Numbered from the stretch's first letter, positions 16,476 to 24,900 are shown. The stretch is DNA of 64,000 nucleotides from Kineococcus aurantiacus (GCF_013409345.1 NZ_JACCBB010000001.1:3472001-3536000), one strand, 5' to 3'. The notes: generated by a model from the letters alone, not told the origin. A program made the numbers and translations.

Positions 16476-17804
16476 GTGGATCACAACCGCGCTTCGCGTC
16501 GGTCCTTCCTCGCCCTGGCGACCGCCACGCCGCTGGTCGCCACGGTCCTGGCCTCCTGCGGTGACTCGGGCCCCGCCGGGTCGGGCTCCGCCGACACCGC
16601 CACGGACTGGATCCTCACGGGCCAGCCCAAGGAGGGCATCCGCCAGACGGCCGTCGACGACTGGAACGAGGCGCACGAGGACCAGCAGATCAAGACGAGC
16701 GCCTTCCAGAACGACGCCTACAAGGCCAAGATCAAGACGGCCATCGGCGCCGGTCAGGCCCCCACCATCATCTTCGGCTGGGGCGGCGGCACGCTGCGCG
16801 ACTACGCCCAGCAGAACCTCGTCGACGACCTGACCCCGTGGCTGCAGGAGAACCCCGACGTCAAGGACCGCCTGTTCGACGCCGCGTTCGCCGCCGGCAC
16901 CGTCGAGGGCAAGGTCTACGGCCTGCCCACCGAGACGGTGCAGCCGCTGGTGCTCTTCTACAACAAGAAGCTCTTCGGGCAGGTCAACGCCGAGCCGCCC
17001 ACCACGTGGGACGAGCTGATGGCCCTGGTGCCGAAGTTCAACGCCGCGGGCATCGCGCCGATCTCCCTGGGCGGGCAGTCGCGCTGGACCAACATGATGT
17101 GGCTGGAGCTGCTGTTCGACCGCATCGGCGGCCCGGAGCTGTTCGAGTCCATCTACAACGGGCAGCCCAACTGGACCGACCCGGCCGCCATCGACGCCCT
17201 CACCAAGGTGCAGGACCTCGTCAAGGCCGACGGCTTCATCAAGGGCTTCGCGTCCATCACGGCCGACTCCAACGCCGACCAGGCCCTGCTGTACACCGGC
17301 AAGGCCGCCATGATGCTGCACGGCACCTGGACCTACGGCGGCATGAAGACCGACGGCGGCGACTTCGTCTCCGGCGGCGACCTCGGGTACATGAACTTCC
17401 CGGCCGTCACCGGCGGCAAGGGCGACCCGGCCAACACCTTCGGCAACCCGGCGCAGTACGTGTCGATCTCCTCCAAGGCCACCCAGGCCCAGAAGGACAT
17501 CGCGCTGGCCTTCTTCAAGGGTGGCCTGCTGCAGGAGAAGGAGGCCGAGGCGTACGTCACCGAGGCCGGTGAGGTCCCCATCCTCAAGGGCATCGACTCC
17601 TCGTTCTCCGGCTCCGACGACGCCGACTGGCTCAAGTTCGTCTACGACCTCGCCACGAACGCGCCGTCGTTCGCGCAGTCGTGGGACCAGGCCCTGTCGC
17701 CGACCGAGGCCGAGACCCTGCTGGACAACATCGAGAAGCTCTTCGGCCTGGCCATCACGCCGCAGGAGTTCGCCGACAACATGAACGCGGCGATCGGCTC
17801 GTGA
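16476..17804 (+). CDS. ABC transporter sugar-binding lipoprotein
   Basis: A 442-residue extracellular solute-binding protein. Twin Arg (SRRSFLAL, Arg8-Arg9) and lipobox LASC (Cys28) indicate export and lipid anchoring. The mature part matches family 1 sugar-binding proteins (IIFGWGGGTLRDYAQQ, VYGLPTETVQPLVLFYNKKLF, MLHGTWTYGGM). The start is GTG at 16476 with GGAGA 5 nt upstream. Its stop overlaps the next permease start by 4 bp. It is the first gene of the LacI-controlled operon; the ThuA and Gfo/Idh neighbours hint at a disaccharide or unusual sugar substrate. Confidence 0.92.
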   Translation: MDHNRASRRSFLALATATPLVATVLASCGDSGPAGSGSADTATDWILTGQPKEGIRQTAVDDWNEAHEDQQIKTSAFQNDAYKAKIKTAIGAGQAPTIIFGWGGGTLRDYAQQNLVDDLTPWLQENPDVKDRLFDAAFAAGTVEGKVYGLPTETVQPLVLFYNKKLFGQVNAEPPTTWDELMALVPKFNAAGIAPISLGGQSRWTNMMWLELLFDRIGGPELFESIYNGQPNWTDPAAIDALTKVQDLVKADGFIKGFASITADSNADQALLYTGKAAMMLHGTWTYGGMKTDGGDFVSGGDLGYMNFPAVTGGKGDPANTFGNPAQYVSISSKATQAQKDIALAFFKGGLLQEKEAEAYVTEAGEVPILKGIDSSFSGSDDADWLKFVYDLATNAPSFAQSWDQALSPTEAETLLDNIEKLFGLAITPQEFADNMNAAIGS

Positions 17805-18730
17805 GCGCCCCCGTGAGCGCGGCACCTCCTGCGGTCGCGGCCAAGGTCCCCTCGGCGAAGCACACGTCGACGGGTCGGCTGGGATGGCTCGTGCTGCCTG
17901 CGCTGCTCATCTTCGTGGCCTTCGCCGTCGTCCCCCTCATCGGCGTGTTCGTGCTGAGCTTCACGTCCTGGGACGGGATCGGGTCCATCAGCTTCGCCGG
18001 CTTCGACAGCTGGAAGTCCGTGCTCACGGACCCGGGTCTCCCGCACGCGCTGTGGATCACCTTCCTCATCATCGTGCTGTCGTGGATCGCCCAGACGCCG
18101 CTGTCGATCCTGCTCGGGGTCTTCATCTCCGGCAGCCAGAAGTACCGCGCGGTCCTGGCCGTGCTGTTCTTCCTGCCGCTGCTGCTGTCGGCCGCGGCCG
18201 TCTCCATCGCCTACAAGGCGCTGCTGGACCCGAACTTCGGCCTCGGGCCGGGGCTGAACCTGAGCTTCCTCACGCAGGACTGGCTGGGCCGGCCCGCGCT
18301 GGCCATGGGCGTCGTGATCTTCATCATCGCCTGGCAGTGGATCCCCTTCCACTCCCTGATCTTCCAGGGGGCGGTGCGGCAGATCCCGGCCTCGATGTAC
18401 GAGGCGGCGCAGATCGACGGCGCCGGCCGCATGCGGCAGTTCTTCTCCATCACGCTGCCGCAGCTGAAGAACACCCTCATCACGTCCTCCACGCTGCAGG
18501 TCGTGGGGTCGCTGACCACGTTCGACCTCATCTTCGTCCTCACCGGCGGCGGGCCGAACGACGGCACCCGGGCCCTGGCCCTGGACATGTACCTCACCGG
18601 TTTCCGCGCCAACCAGATGGGTCTGGCCTCGGCCATCGCCGTGATCCTGGTCGTCGTCGGCCTCGTCCTGGCCCAGCTCCTGCAGCGCCTCGGCGGCCGT
18701 GAGCGCAACTCGCAACTCGAAGGAGCCTGA
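17801..18730 (+). CDS. carbohydrate ABC transporter permease, MalF type
   Basis: A 309-residue inner-membrane protein. After a 25-residue soluble N-terminus it has about six hydrophobic segments and the EAA loop YEAAQIDGAGRMRQFFSITL followed by Pro. GTG at 17801 overlaps the preceding TGA. It pairs with the MalG-type permease 2 bp downstream. No ATPase is encoded in the operon. Confidence 0.92.
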   Translation: MSAPVSAAPPAVAAKVPSAKHTSTGRLGWLVLPALLIFVAFAVVPLIGVFVLSFTSWDGIGSISFAGFDSWKSVLTDPGLPHALWITFLIIVLSWIAQTPLSILLGVFISGSQKYRAVLAVLFFLPLLLSAAAVSIAYKALLDPNFGLGPGLNLSFLTQDWLGRPALAMGVVIFIIAWQWIPFHSLIFQGAVRQIPASMYEAAQIDGAGRMRQFFSITLPQLKNTLITSSTLQVVGSLTTFDLIFVLTGGGPNDGTRALALDMYLTGFRANQMGLASAIAVILVVVGLVLAQLLQRLGGRERNSQLEGA

Positions 18731-18732
18731 CG

Positions 18733-19614
18733 ATGGCGACGCAGACCGCGAGCGCGCGGACCGGGTCCTCCTCGGCCGGTGCCCCCCGCAACGGCACCAC
18801 GCACCGCAAGAACTGGGCGGGCGGCGCCTTCGGGTGGCTGTGGCTGCTCATCGTGCTGATCCCGATCTACTGGATCGTCATCACGAGCTTCAAGACCTCG
18901 GCGAACTACTTCGGCACCAACCCGCTGGTCCCGCCGTCGTCGCCGACGCTGGACAACTACAAGCTCGTGCTCGAGAACGACTTCGCCCGGTACTTCATGA
19001 ACTCGGTCATCGTGACCGTGGGCGCGACGATCCCGGCCGTGCTCGTCTCCTTCATGGCGGCGTTCGCGATCGTCCGCGGCGCCGGCCGGTGGCTGAAGGC
19101 GGCCAACTCGCTGTTCCTCATGGGGCTGGCGATCCCGCTGCAGGCGACGATCATCCCGATCTACCTGATCATGATCAAGCTGGGGATGTACAACTCGTTC
19201 GGTGCGCTGATCCTGCCCTCGATCGCGTTCGCCATCCCGCTGACCGTCCTCATCCTGAGCAACTTCGTGCGCGACGTCCCCAACGAGCTGTTCGAGGCCA
19301 TGCGCATGGACGGCTCGACCGAGTGGGGCACCATGTGGCGGCTGGCGTTCCCGCTGACCCGCCCCGCCCTGGTGACGGTGACGATCTACCAGGGTCTGCA
19401 GATCTGGAACGGCTTCCTCCTGCCCCTGATCCTCACCGACCGGGCCGAGATGCGCGTCCTGCCGCTGGCGCTGTGGACCTTCCAGGGGCAGTACTCGGTG
19501 AACATCCCGGCCGTGCTCGCCTCGGTCGTCCTCACGACGCTGCCGATCCTCGTGCTGTACGTCGTCGGCCGTCGTCAGCTCCTCTCCGGCCTCACCGCCG
19601 GCTTCTCCAAGTGA
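18733..19614 (+). CDS. carbohydrate ABC transporter permease, MalG type
   Basis: A 293-residue membrane protein starting with ATG at 18733 behind a GAAGGAGCC ribosome binding site at the end of the previous gene. The EAA loop is slightly altered, FEAMRMDGSTEWGTMWRLAF then Pro, with Met in place of the second Ala. It completes the importer with the upstream permease. Confidence 0.92.
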   Translation: MATQTASARTGSSSAGAPRNGTTHRKNWAGGAFGWLWLLIVLIPIYWIVITSFKTSANYFGTNPLVPPSSPTLDNYKLVLENDFARYFMNSVIVTVGATIPAVLVSFMAAFAIVRGAGRWLKAANSLFLMGLAIPLQATIIPIYLIMIKLGMYNSFGALILPSIAFAIPLTVLILSNFVRDVPNELFEAMRMDGSTEWGTMWRLAFPLTRPALVTVTIYQGLQIWNGFLLPLILTDRAEMRVLPLALWTFQGQYSVNIPAVLASVVLTTLPILVLYVVGRRQLLSGLTAGFSK

Positions 19615-19627
19615 CAGGGGTTCCCTC

Positions 19628-20353
19628 GTGACTCGCCAGGCTCTCGTCGTCCGCGGCGGCTGGGACGGGCACTCGCCCGTCGAGGCCACCGAGCTGTTCA
19701 TCCCGCACCTGGAGGCGAACGGCTTCACCGTCCGCGTCGAGGACCTCGGCACCGAGTTCGGCTCGTCCTCCACGGCGACGCCGAAGATCTACACCGACGC
19801 CGAGTACCTCGCGACGGTGGACCTCATCGTCCAGTGCAACACCATGAACACCATCGAGAAGGAGGAGTTCGAGGGGCTGCGCGCCGCCATCGAGGCCGGT
19901 ACCGGCTTCGCCGGCTGGCACGGCGGCATCGCCGACTCCTACCGCTCCAACTCCGACTACCTCACGCTGGTCGGCGGGCAGTTCGGGTGCCACCCGGGCA
20001 AGCACCCCGACGAGCGCGAGGGGGGCCCGCAGGACAACTACGTGCCCTACACGGTCAACGTGCTGCCCGAGGCGGCCTCGCACCCGATCACCGAGGGCAT
20101 CGAGGACTTCGACCTCGTCACCGAGCAGTACTGGGTCCTGTCCGACGACTACGTCGACGTCCTGGCGACGACGACGCAGGCCGTGCGGGAGTGGGACCCG
20201 TGGAACCGCCCGGTGACCTCCCCGGCGGTCTGGACGCGCCAGTGGGGGAAGGGCCGCATCTTCGTGGCCACCCCCGGGCACGACCCGCAGACGCTGAAGA
20301 ACGAGAACGTCAAGACGATCATCGAGAGGGGCCTGTTGTGGGCAGCCCGTTGA
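19628..20353 (+). CDS. ThuA-like domain protein
   Basis: A 241-residue protein with the ThuA fold, a class I glutamine-amidotransferase-like flavodoxin fold. It begins ALVVRGGWDGHSPVEATELF and includes AGTGFAGWHGGIADSYR, GGQFGCHPG, HPITEGIEDFDLVTEQYWV and the C-terminal GKGRIFVATPGHDPQTL. ThuA proteins accompany sugar transport and oxidation operons, for example trehalose use in rhizobia, but their reaction is not firmly known. It lies 13 bp after the permease with AGGGG upstream. It probably acts with the next gene on the imported sugar. Confidence 0.87.
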   Translation: MTRQALVVRGGWDGHSPVEATELFIPHLEANGFTVRVEDLGTEFGSSSTATPKIYTDAEYLATVDLIVQCNTMNTIEKEEFEGLRAAIEAGTGFAGWHGGIADSYRSNSDYLTLVGGQFGCHPGKHPDEREGGPQDNYVPYTVNVLPEAASHPITEGIEDFDLVTEQYWVLSDDYVDVLATTTQAVREWDPWNRPVTSPAVWTRQWGKGRIFVATPGHDPQTLKNENVKTIIERGLLWAAR

Positions 20354-21465
20354 AGGTAGGCGTCGTCGGGGCCGGGGTCATCTCCGCCCAGTACTCGGCG
20401 TCCTTGAAGCGGCTGCCGCAGCTGCAGATCACCGCGGTCAGCGACTTCGTCCCCGAACGGGCCCAGGCCCTGGCCGACGAGCACGGCGCGCAGGTCCTGT
20501 CCCTGGACGAGCTGCTCGCCTCGCCCGAGGTGGACGTGGTCCTGAACCTCACCCTGCCGCGCACCCACGCCGAGGTGGCGCTGGCCGCCATCGCGGCCGG
20601 CAAGCACGTCTACGGCGAGAAGCCGCTGGCCATGGACGTGGCGGAGGGGCGCGACGTCGTCAAGGCCGCGGCCGCCGCGGGCGTCCGCGTCGGCTGCGCG
20701 CCCGACACCGTGCTGGGCACCGGCATCCAGACCGCCCGCGCCCTGGTGGACGCCGGCAGGATCGGCACCCCGCACTCGGCGACGGCGTTCATGACCACCC
20801 CCGGTCACGAGCGCTGGCACCCCCAGCCGGACTTCTACTACCAGCCCGGCGGCGGCCCGCTGCTGGACATGGGCCCGTACTACCTGACCTCGCTGGTGCA
20901 CCTGCTCGGCCCGGTCACCCGCGTCGTGGGTGCCTCCTCGCGGCCCTCGCAGTCGCGGACCATCGGCTCGGGCCCGCGCGCCGGGGAGTCCTTCGGGGTC
21001 ACCATCGACACCCACATCACCGGCATCCTCGAGCACGCCTCCGGCGCGCTGTCGACGCTCATCATGAGCTTCGACACCTGGGCCGCGCGGCTGCCGCGCA
21101 TCGAGGTCCACGGCACCGGCGGCTCGCTGTCCGTGCCGGACCCGAACATGTTCTCGGGGGCCGTGGAGCTGTTCGCCGCCGAGACCGCGCCGGCGCCGGG
21201 TCCCGACGTCGACCCCGCGGCGAACTGGGTGGACGTCGGCGCGACGGCCGGGTTCGTCGACGCCGGCCGCGGCTACGGCCTGGCCGACCTGGCCCTCTCG
21301 CTCGACGAGGGCCGCCGCCACCGCGCCAACGACGAGGTCGCCCTGCACGTCCTGGAGATCATGGAGTCGGTGCAGCGGGCCGCGGACGCGCACTCCTCGG
21401 TGACGCTGACCACCACGTGCGAGCGCCCCGAGGCCATCGGCACCCCGGTGGACCTCACCGCCTGA
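20338..21465 (+). CDS. Gfo/Idh/MocA family oxidoreductase
   Basis: A 375-residue NAD(P)-dependent sugar dehydrogenase-like enzyme. The N-terminal Rossmann fold starts KVGVVGAGVISAQY, and YGEKPLAMDVAEG carries the family EKP motif with its catalytic Lys. The C-terminal alpha/beta domain has GGGPLLDMGPYYL. GTG at 20338 has AGAGGGG upstream and gives a 16-bp overlap with the ThuA gene; TTG at 20350, overlapping TGA as TTGA, is the alternative. It closes the LacI-regulated operon and is followed by a strong hairpin. Confidence 0.9.
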   Translation: MGSPLKVGVVGAGVISAQYSASLKRLPQLQITAVSDFVPERAQALADEHGAQVLSLDELLASPEVDVVLNLTLPRTHAEVALAAIAAGKHVYGEKPLAMDVAEGRDVVKAAAAAGVRVGCAPDTVLGTGIQTARALVDAGRIGTPHSATAFMTTPGHERWHPQPDFYYQPGGGPLLDMGPYYLTSLVHLLGPVTRVVGASSRPSQSRTIGSGPRAGESFGVTIDTHITGILEHASGALSTLIMSFDTWAARLPRIEVHGTGGSLSVPDPNMFSGAVELFAAETAPAPGPDVDPAANWVDVGATAGFVDAGRGYGLADLALSLDEGRRHRANDEVALHVLEIMESVQRAADAHSSVTLTTTCERPEAIGTPVDLTA

Positions 21466-21488
21466 CCCGCCGCAACCGCCCGAACCCC

Positions 21489-21524
21489 GCGCCCGCGGCC
21501 GTCCCCCCGGACGGTCGCGGGCGC
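21489..21524. terminator. bidirectional terminator-like hairpin
   Basis: A 16-bp GC-rich stem with one G-U/A-C type mismatch, GCGCCCGCGGCCGTCC paired with GGACGGTCGCGGGCGC, and a CCCC loop. It lies between the convergent ends of the dehydrogenase and VOC genes. There is no U-tract, as is common in actinobacteria. Confidence 0.7.
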
Positions 21525-21567
21525 GGTCGCGTTCCCCGCCGGTGGCGGGGCCGGTGCCGGGGCGGGG

Positions 21568-21954
21568 TCAGGCCGAGTCCAGGCACAGGCAGAACAGGTG
21601 CCCGGCCGGGTCGGCGTACACGCGCCACGACGGGTGCTCCGCCTCGTCCTGCACGAGCCGGCCACCGAGCTCGAGCACCCGCGGCTGCGTGCTGTCCCAG
21701 TCGGCGACGTGGAAGTCGAGGTGCACCTGCTGCGGCACGTCCCCGGCCGGCCACGTGGGCGGGACGTGGTCGGGGGCGAGCTGGAAGGCCAGGTGCAGCC
21801 CGGGGACGTCCCCGCGCACGTTCACCCACTCGTCGCCGGAGGTGTCCTCGTCGACCCGCCAGCCCAGCAGGGCCGCGTAGAAGGCGGCGAGGCCGCGGGG
21901 GTCGGGGGTGTCCAGGGCGACGGTGGTGAACCGGACGCCGGTCTGCTCAGCCAT
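21568..21954 (-). CDS. VOC-family (glyoxalase/bleomycin-resistance fold) protein
   Basis: A 128-residue vicinal oxygen chelate protein with two beta-alpha-beta-beta-beta units: FTTVALDTPDPRGLAAFYAALLGW, then QVHLDFHVADWDS and DPAGHLFCLCLDSA. It resembles actinobacterial glyoxalase-like proteins without a defined substrate. I take the ATG at 21954; the frame is open further upstream through low-complexity, Arg/Ala-rich sequence antisense to the sigma factor gene, which I reject as coding. Confidence 0.85.
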   Translation of the reverse strand: MAEQTGVRFTTVALDTPDPRGLAAFYAALLGWRVDEDTSGDEWVNVRGDVPGLHLAFQLAPDHVPPTWPAGDVPQQVHLDFHVADWDSTQPRVLELGGRLVQDEAEHPSWRVYADPAGHLFCLCLDSA

Positions 21955-22010
21955 GGCCCGAGCCTTCCCCTCCGCGTGCCACGCTGTCCAGGTCCTCCCG
22001 GCGGGCGACC

Positions 22011-22047
22011 TCACACCCGGGCCGTCCCGGGCGTTGGCAGGGTGTGA
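22011..22047. promoter_or_regulatory. inverted repeat overlapping the sigma factor start
   Basis: Perfect 8-bp arms TCACACCC (22011-22018) and GGGTGTGA (22040-22047) with a 21-nt spacer that itself contains CCCGGG twice. The right arm covers the GTG start codon at 22044. It could be an operator or a translation-controlling hairpin. Confidence 0.45.
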
Positions 22048-22526
22048 GAGCACCGGTGGAACCCTTCGAGCGGGTCGTGGACCAGCACGGCGCGGTCGTG
22101 CTGCGGGTCTGCCGCGCCCTGGTGGGGGCCGACGCCGCGCAGGACGCCTGGTCGGAGACCTTCCTGGCCGCGCTCGTCGCCTACCCCCGGCTGCGGCCGG
22201 ACAGCGACGTGCGCGCCTGGCTGGTGACCATCGCCCACCGCAAGGCCGTCGACGTCCTGCGGGCCCAGGCCCGGCGCGCGGTGCCGGTGGCCGACCCGCC
22301 CGAGCCGCCCTCGTCGGGGGAGCACCCCGGCGACGGGCGCGCGGACGTGTGGGCCGCGGTCGCGGCCCTGCCCCCCAAGCAACGGCGGTGCGTGGCCTAC
22401 CACCACGTCGCCGGCCTGCCCTACGACGAGGTCGCCGCCCTCGTCGGGGGCACCCCCGCTGCCGCCCGGCGCGCCGCCGCCGACGGCATCGCCACCCTGC
22501 GGCGCACCTGGGAGGAGGCATCGTGA
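22044..22526 (+). CDS. ECF-type RNA polymerase sigma factor
   Basis: A 160-residue sigma-70 family protein containing only regions 2 and 4. Region 2 spans about residues 8-75 (RVVDQHGAVVLRVCRALVG, WSETFLAALV, RAWLVTIAHRKAVDVLRA). Region 4 spans about 105-158 (VAALPPKQRRCVAYHHVAGLPYDEVAALVGG then AARRAAADGIATLRR). The GTG at 22056 is an alternative start four codons later. The stop overlaps the ogt start by 4 bp. No anti-sigma gene is adjacent, so its control is unclear; coupling to a DNA repair gene suggests an alkylation or stress link (inference). Confidence 0.87.
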   Translation: MRAPVEPFERVVDQHGAVVLRVCRALVGADAAQDAWSETFLAALVAYPRLRPDSDVRAWLVTIAHRKAVDVLRAQARRAVPVADPPEPPSSGEHPGDGRADVWAAVAALPPKQRRCVAYHHVAGLPYDEVAALVGGTPAAARRAAADGIATLRRTWEEAS

Positions 22527-23179
22527 CCGGCCCTGCGAGGAGCACCGCGAGGAGCACCGTGGACGTCGTAGCCCTGGACGTCGTGGCCCTGGACGGGACC
22601 GGCCTGGAGGTCGAGGTCGAGGACCTGCACCACCGGCTGGTGCTGCGCGCCGCGGCCCAGGGGGTGCTCGACGTCGCCTACCGGACCCTCGACTCCCCGG
22701 TCGGGTCGCTGCTGCTGGCGGCCACCGGGGCCGGGGTGGTGCGCGTCGCCTTCGAGCGCCAGGGGCACGACGCGGCCCTGGACGAGCTGGCCCGGCGGGT
22801 CAGCCCCCGGGTCCTGCGGGCACCGGCCCGCCTGGACGCGCTGGCCCGCCAGCTGGAGGAGTACTTCGCGGGCCGGCGGACCGGTTTCGACGTGCCCCTG
22901 GACCTGACGCTGGCCTCGGGGTTCCGGCGCCGGGTGCTGGACGTGCTCGGGGGCATCCCCTTCGGCACGACCCTCAGCTACGCGGGCGTCGCCGGTGGGG
23001 CGGGCAGCCCGCGGGCGGTGCGGGCCGTGGGGACGGCGTGCGCGCGCAACCCGCTGCCGCTCGTCGTGCCCTGCCACCGGGTCGTGCGCAGCGACGGCAG
23101 CCCCGGCGAGTACGCCGGGGGAGCCGCGGCCAAGGGGCGGTTGCTGGAGCTGGAGCGAGCCGCCAGAGTGGGTGCGTGA
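22523..23179 (+). CDS. ogt: methylated-DNA--protein-cysteine methyltransferase
   Basis: A suicide DNA repair protein of 218 residues that removes methyl groups from O6-methylguanine. The active site is VPCHRVV with the acceptor Cys184, preceded by the helix-turn-helix region IPFGTTLSYAGVAGGAGSPRAVRAVGTACARNP (Arg finger) and followed by GEYAGGAAAKGRLLELE. The N-terminal 45 residues, with a VVALDVVALDG repeat, exceed the usual family start and may be an extension or a misplaced start. GTG at 22523 has GGAGGA upstream and overlaps the sigma factor stop. Confidence 0.92.
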   Translation: MTGPARSTARSTVDVVALDVVALDGTGLEVEVEDLHHRLVLRAAAQGVLDVAYRTLDSPVGSLLLAATGAGVVRVAFERQGHDAALDELARRVSPRVLRAPARLDALARQLEEYFAGRRTGFDVPLDLTLASGFRRRVLDVLGGIPFGTTLSYAGVAGGAGSPRAVRAVGTACARNPLPLVVPCHRVVRSDGSPGEYAGGAAAKGRLLELERAARVGA

Positions 23180-23613
23180 ACCGGCTGGACGTCCTCACCC
23201 TCGCCGTCCCCGACGTCGACGTGGCGCGGCGGTTCTACCTCGACGGCCTGGGGCTGCGACCGGTGTTCGACCTGCCCGGCGAGATCGTCTTCCTGCAGCT
23301 GAACCACGGGCTGACCGTGGCCCTGTGGAGCGCCGACGCGCTCGCCGCCGACCTGGGGCAGGAGCCGGGGTCGGTCGTGCCGGGGCAGGGTTTCACCCTG
23401 GCGCAGGTCGTCGACAGCGAGGCGGAGGTCGACGCGGTGACCGCCCGGGCGCGGGCCGCGGGCGCCGACGTCCTGAAACCCCCGCAGCGCGCGGCGTTCG
23501 GCGGGTACCACTCCTACGTGCGCGACCCCGCGGGAGTGCGCTGGGAGATCGCGCACAACCCCGGCCTGACCGTGGACGTCGACGGCACGGTGCACCTGCG
23601 GGCGGTCCCGTGA
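23176..23613 (+). CDS. VOC-family protein
   Basis: A 145-residue glyoxalase-fold protein (LDVLTLAVPDVDVARRFYLDGLGL, then GGYHSYVRDPAGVRWEIAHNP). Its GTG start overlaps the ogt stop by 4 bp, and its stop overlaps the next start, so it belongs to the sigma-ogt operon. It may be a small-molecule binding or detoxifying enzyme; no substrate is evident. Confidence 0.88.
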   Translation: MNRLDVLTLAVPDVDVARRFYLDGLGLRPVFDLPGEIVFLQLNHGLTVALWSADALAADLGQEPGSVVPGQGFTLAQVVDSEAEVDAVTARARAAGADVLKPPQRAAFGGYHSYVRDPAGVRWEIAHNPGLTVDVDGTVHLRAVP

Positions 23614-24146
23614 GGTGGGTCGTCCTGCTGCGCGGGGTGAACGTCAACGGGGTGACGGTCAAGGCGGCCCCGTTGTCGGCCTGCCTGCAGCAGGCGGGGT
23701 TCACCGGTGTCCGGTCGGTGCTGGCCAGCGGGAACGTGACGTTCGAGGCCGAGGACGGCGTCGGCGCCGAGGACGTGCGGGCCCGGGTGGAGCAGGCGCT
23801 GCGGGAGGGTTTCGGCTACGACGCGCGGGTCGTGGTGCTGACCCCGCAGCGGCTCGCCGAGGTCGCCGCGGCCTACCCCTTCGCGCGCGAGGACGAGGTC
23901 CGGCACCCGTACGTGGTGTTCGCCTCCGACCCCGACCGGCTGGCCAAGCTGTTCGGCCGGCACGTGCCGAACGACGTCGAGCAGGTCGAACTGAGCGGCG
24001 ACGTCGTGTACTGGGGCTGCCCCAGGGGTTCCAGCACGGACACGCCCTTCGCGAAGCTGTCGTCCGCGGCGCGCTGGAAACCGGTCGTCACGACGCGGAA
24101 CCTGCGCACCGTCGAGAAGCTGGTCACCGTCGCGGGTGCGGCGTGA
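23610..24146 (+). CDS. DUF1697 protein
   Basis: A 178-residue protein of the DUF1697 family, known by its opening WVVLLRGVNVNG and later SVLASGNVTFEA, YPFAREDE and the C-terminal KLSSAARWKPVVTTRNLRTVEKL. The function is unknown. The GTG start overlaps the VOC stop by 4 bp. Confidence 0.88.
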   Translation: MRWVVLLRGVNVNGVTVKAAPLSACLQQAGFTGVRSVLASGNVTFEAEDGVGAEDVRARVEQALREGFGYDARVVVLTPQRLAEVAAAYPFAREDEVRHPYVVFASDPDRLAKLFGRHVPNDVEQVELSGDVVYWGCPRGSSTDTPFAKLSSAARWKPVVTTRNLRTVEKLVTVAGAA

Positions 24147-24709
24147 GCGGCGCGAGCGGCGTGGAGGACCCCGAGGGCCCCTACCGGGCGCTGCGGAACG
24201 AGACGCCGACCGAGCGGCTGGACCGGAACTGGGCCGAGCTGCTGCAGGAACTGCGGGTCGTGCAGACGGGCGTCCAGCTGCTCACGGGTTTCCTGCTGAC
24301 CCTGCCGTTCCAGTCCCGCTTCGAGCAGCTCGACCGGTACCAGGTGCGGGTCTACGTCGCGGTCCTGCTCCTGGCGGTGACCGCCGTCGTGCTGTTCGTC
24401 GCGCCCGTGGGGTACCACCGGGCGTTGTTCCAGCAGCGGTCCAAGGCCCGGCTGGTGGCGGCGGGGTCGGCGTTCGCCAAGGCGGGGCTCGTGACCGTCG
24501 GGCTCACCGTCTCCGGCGGCGTGCTGCTCGTGATCGACGTGGTCGGCGGGCGCACCGCCGGCTGGACGGCCGGCGGCGCGGTCGCGGCGCTGATCCTCGT
24601 GTGCTGGTACGTCCTGCCCCGCCGGGCGCGGCGGCTGGCGGTGCGGGCCCGCCAGGAGGGTCAGGCCAGCGCCGCCGAGAGGTCCGGCACGAGCCGGGAG
24701 ACCCCGTAG
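24143..24709 (+). CDS. DUF6328 family membrane protein
   Basis: A 188-residue membrane protein with about four hydrophobic segments (LLTGFLLTLPFQSRF, VYVAVLLLAVTAVVLFVAPVG, GLVTVGLTVSGGVLLVIDVV, AVAALILVCWYVL). It is preceded by the family signature ERLDRNWAELLQELRVVQTGVQ, which fits DUF6328. The function is unknown. It is the last gene of the five-gene overlapping operon that starts with the sigma factor. Confidence 0.83.
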   Translation: MSGASGVEDPEGPYRALRNETPTERLDRNWAELLQELRVVQTGVQLLTGFLLTLPFQSRFEQLDRYQVRVYVAVLLLAVTAVVLFVAPVGYHRALFQQRSKARLVAAGSAFAKAGLVTVGLTVSGGVLLVIDVVGGRTAGWTAGGAVAALILVCWYVLPRRARRLAVRARQEGQASAAERSGTSRETP

Positions 24710-24900
24710 GGGACCGGGAGCACGCTGCCGCAGGTCATCGCCCCGCGCACGTCCAGGTCGGGCAGGACCGTCCCGCGGGCGTCCTGCGGGGAGGACACCC
24801 CGTACCCGTCGTGGGGGAGCGGCCGACCACGCCGGTCCTGTCCCGCGGACCCGGGGTGGTCGGCGACCGCGTCGGCCAGGGTGCCGGCGGTGCGTCCCAC
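24661..24900 (-). CDS. possible small protein or gene remnant
   Basis: An open frame of 79 codons from GTG at 24900, starting 11 bp after the stop of the TPP enzyme gene and overlapping the end of the convergent DUF6328 gene by 49 bp. Nearly every third codon position is G or C and the composition looks protein-like (DARGTVLPDLDVRGAMTCG, VSRLVPDLSAALA). This differs from the Arg/Pro-rich shadow frames elsewhere. No family or clear ribosome binding site is seen. Confidence 0.35.
   Translation of the reverse strand: MGRTAGTLADAVADHPGSAGQDRRGRPLPHDGYGVSSPQDARGTVLPDLDVRGAMTCGSVLPVPYGVSRLVPDLSAALA
24822..24864. terminator. possible hairpin between convergent operons
   Basis: Arms GCCGACCAC (24822-24830) and GTGGTCGGC (24856-24864) form a perfect 9-bp stem with a 25-nt loop. 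The site lies between the stops of the DUF6328 and TPP enzyme genes, but also inside the small candidate reading frame on the minus strand. Confidence 0.35.
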
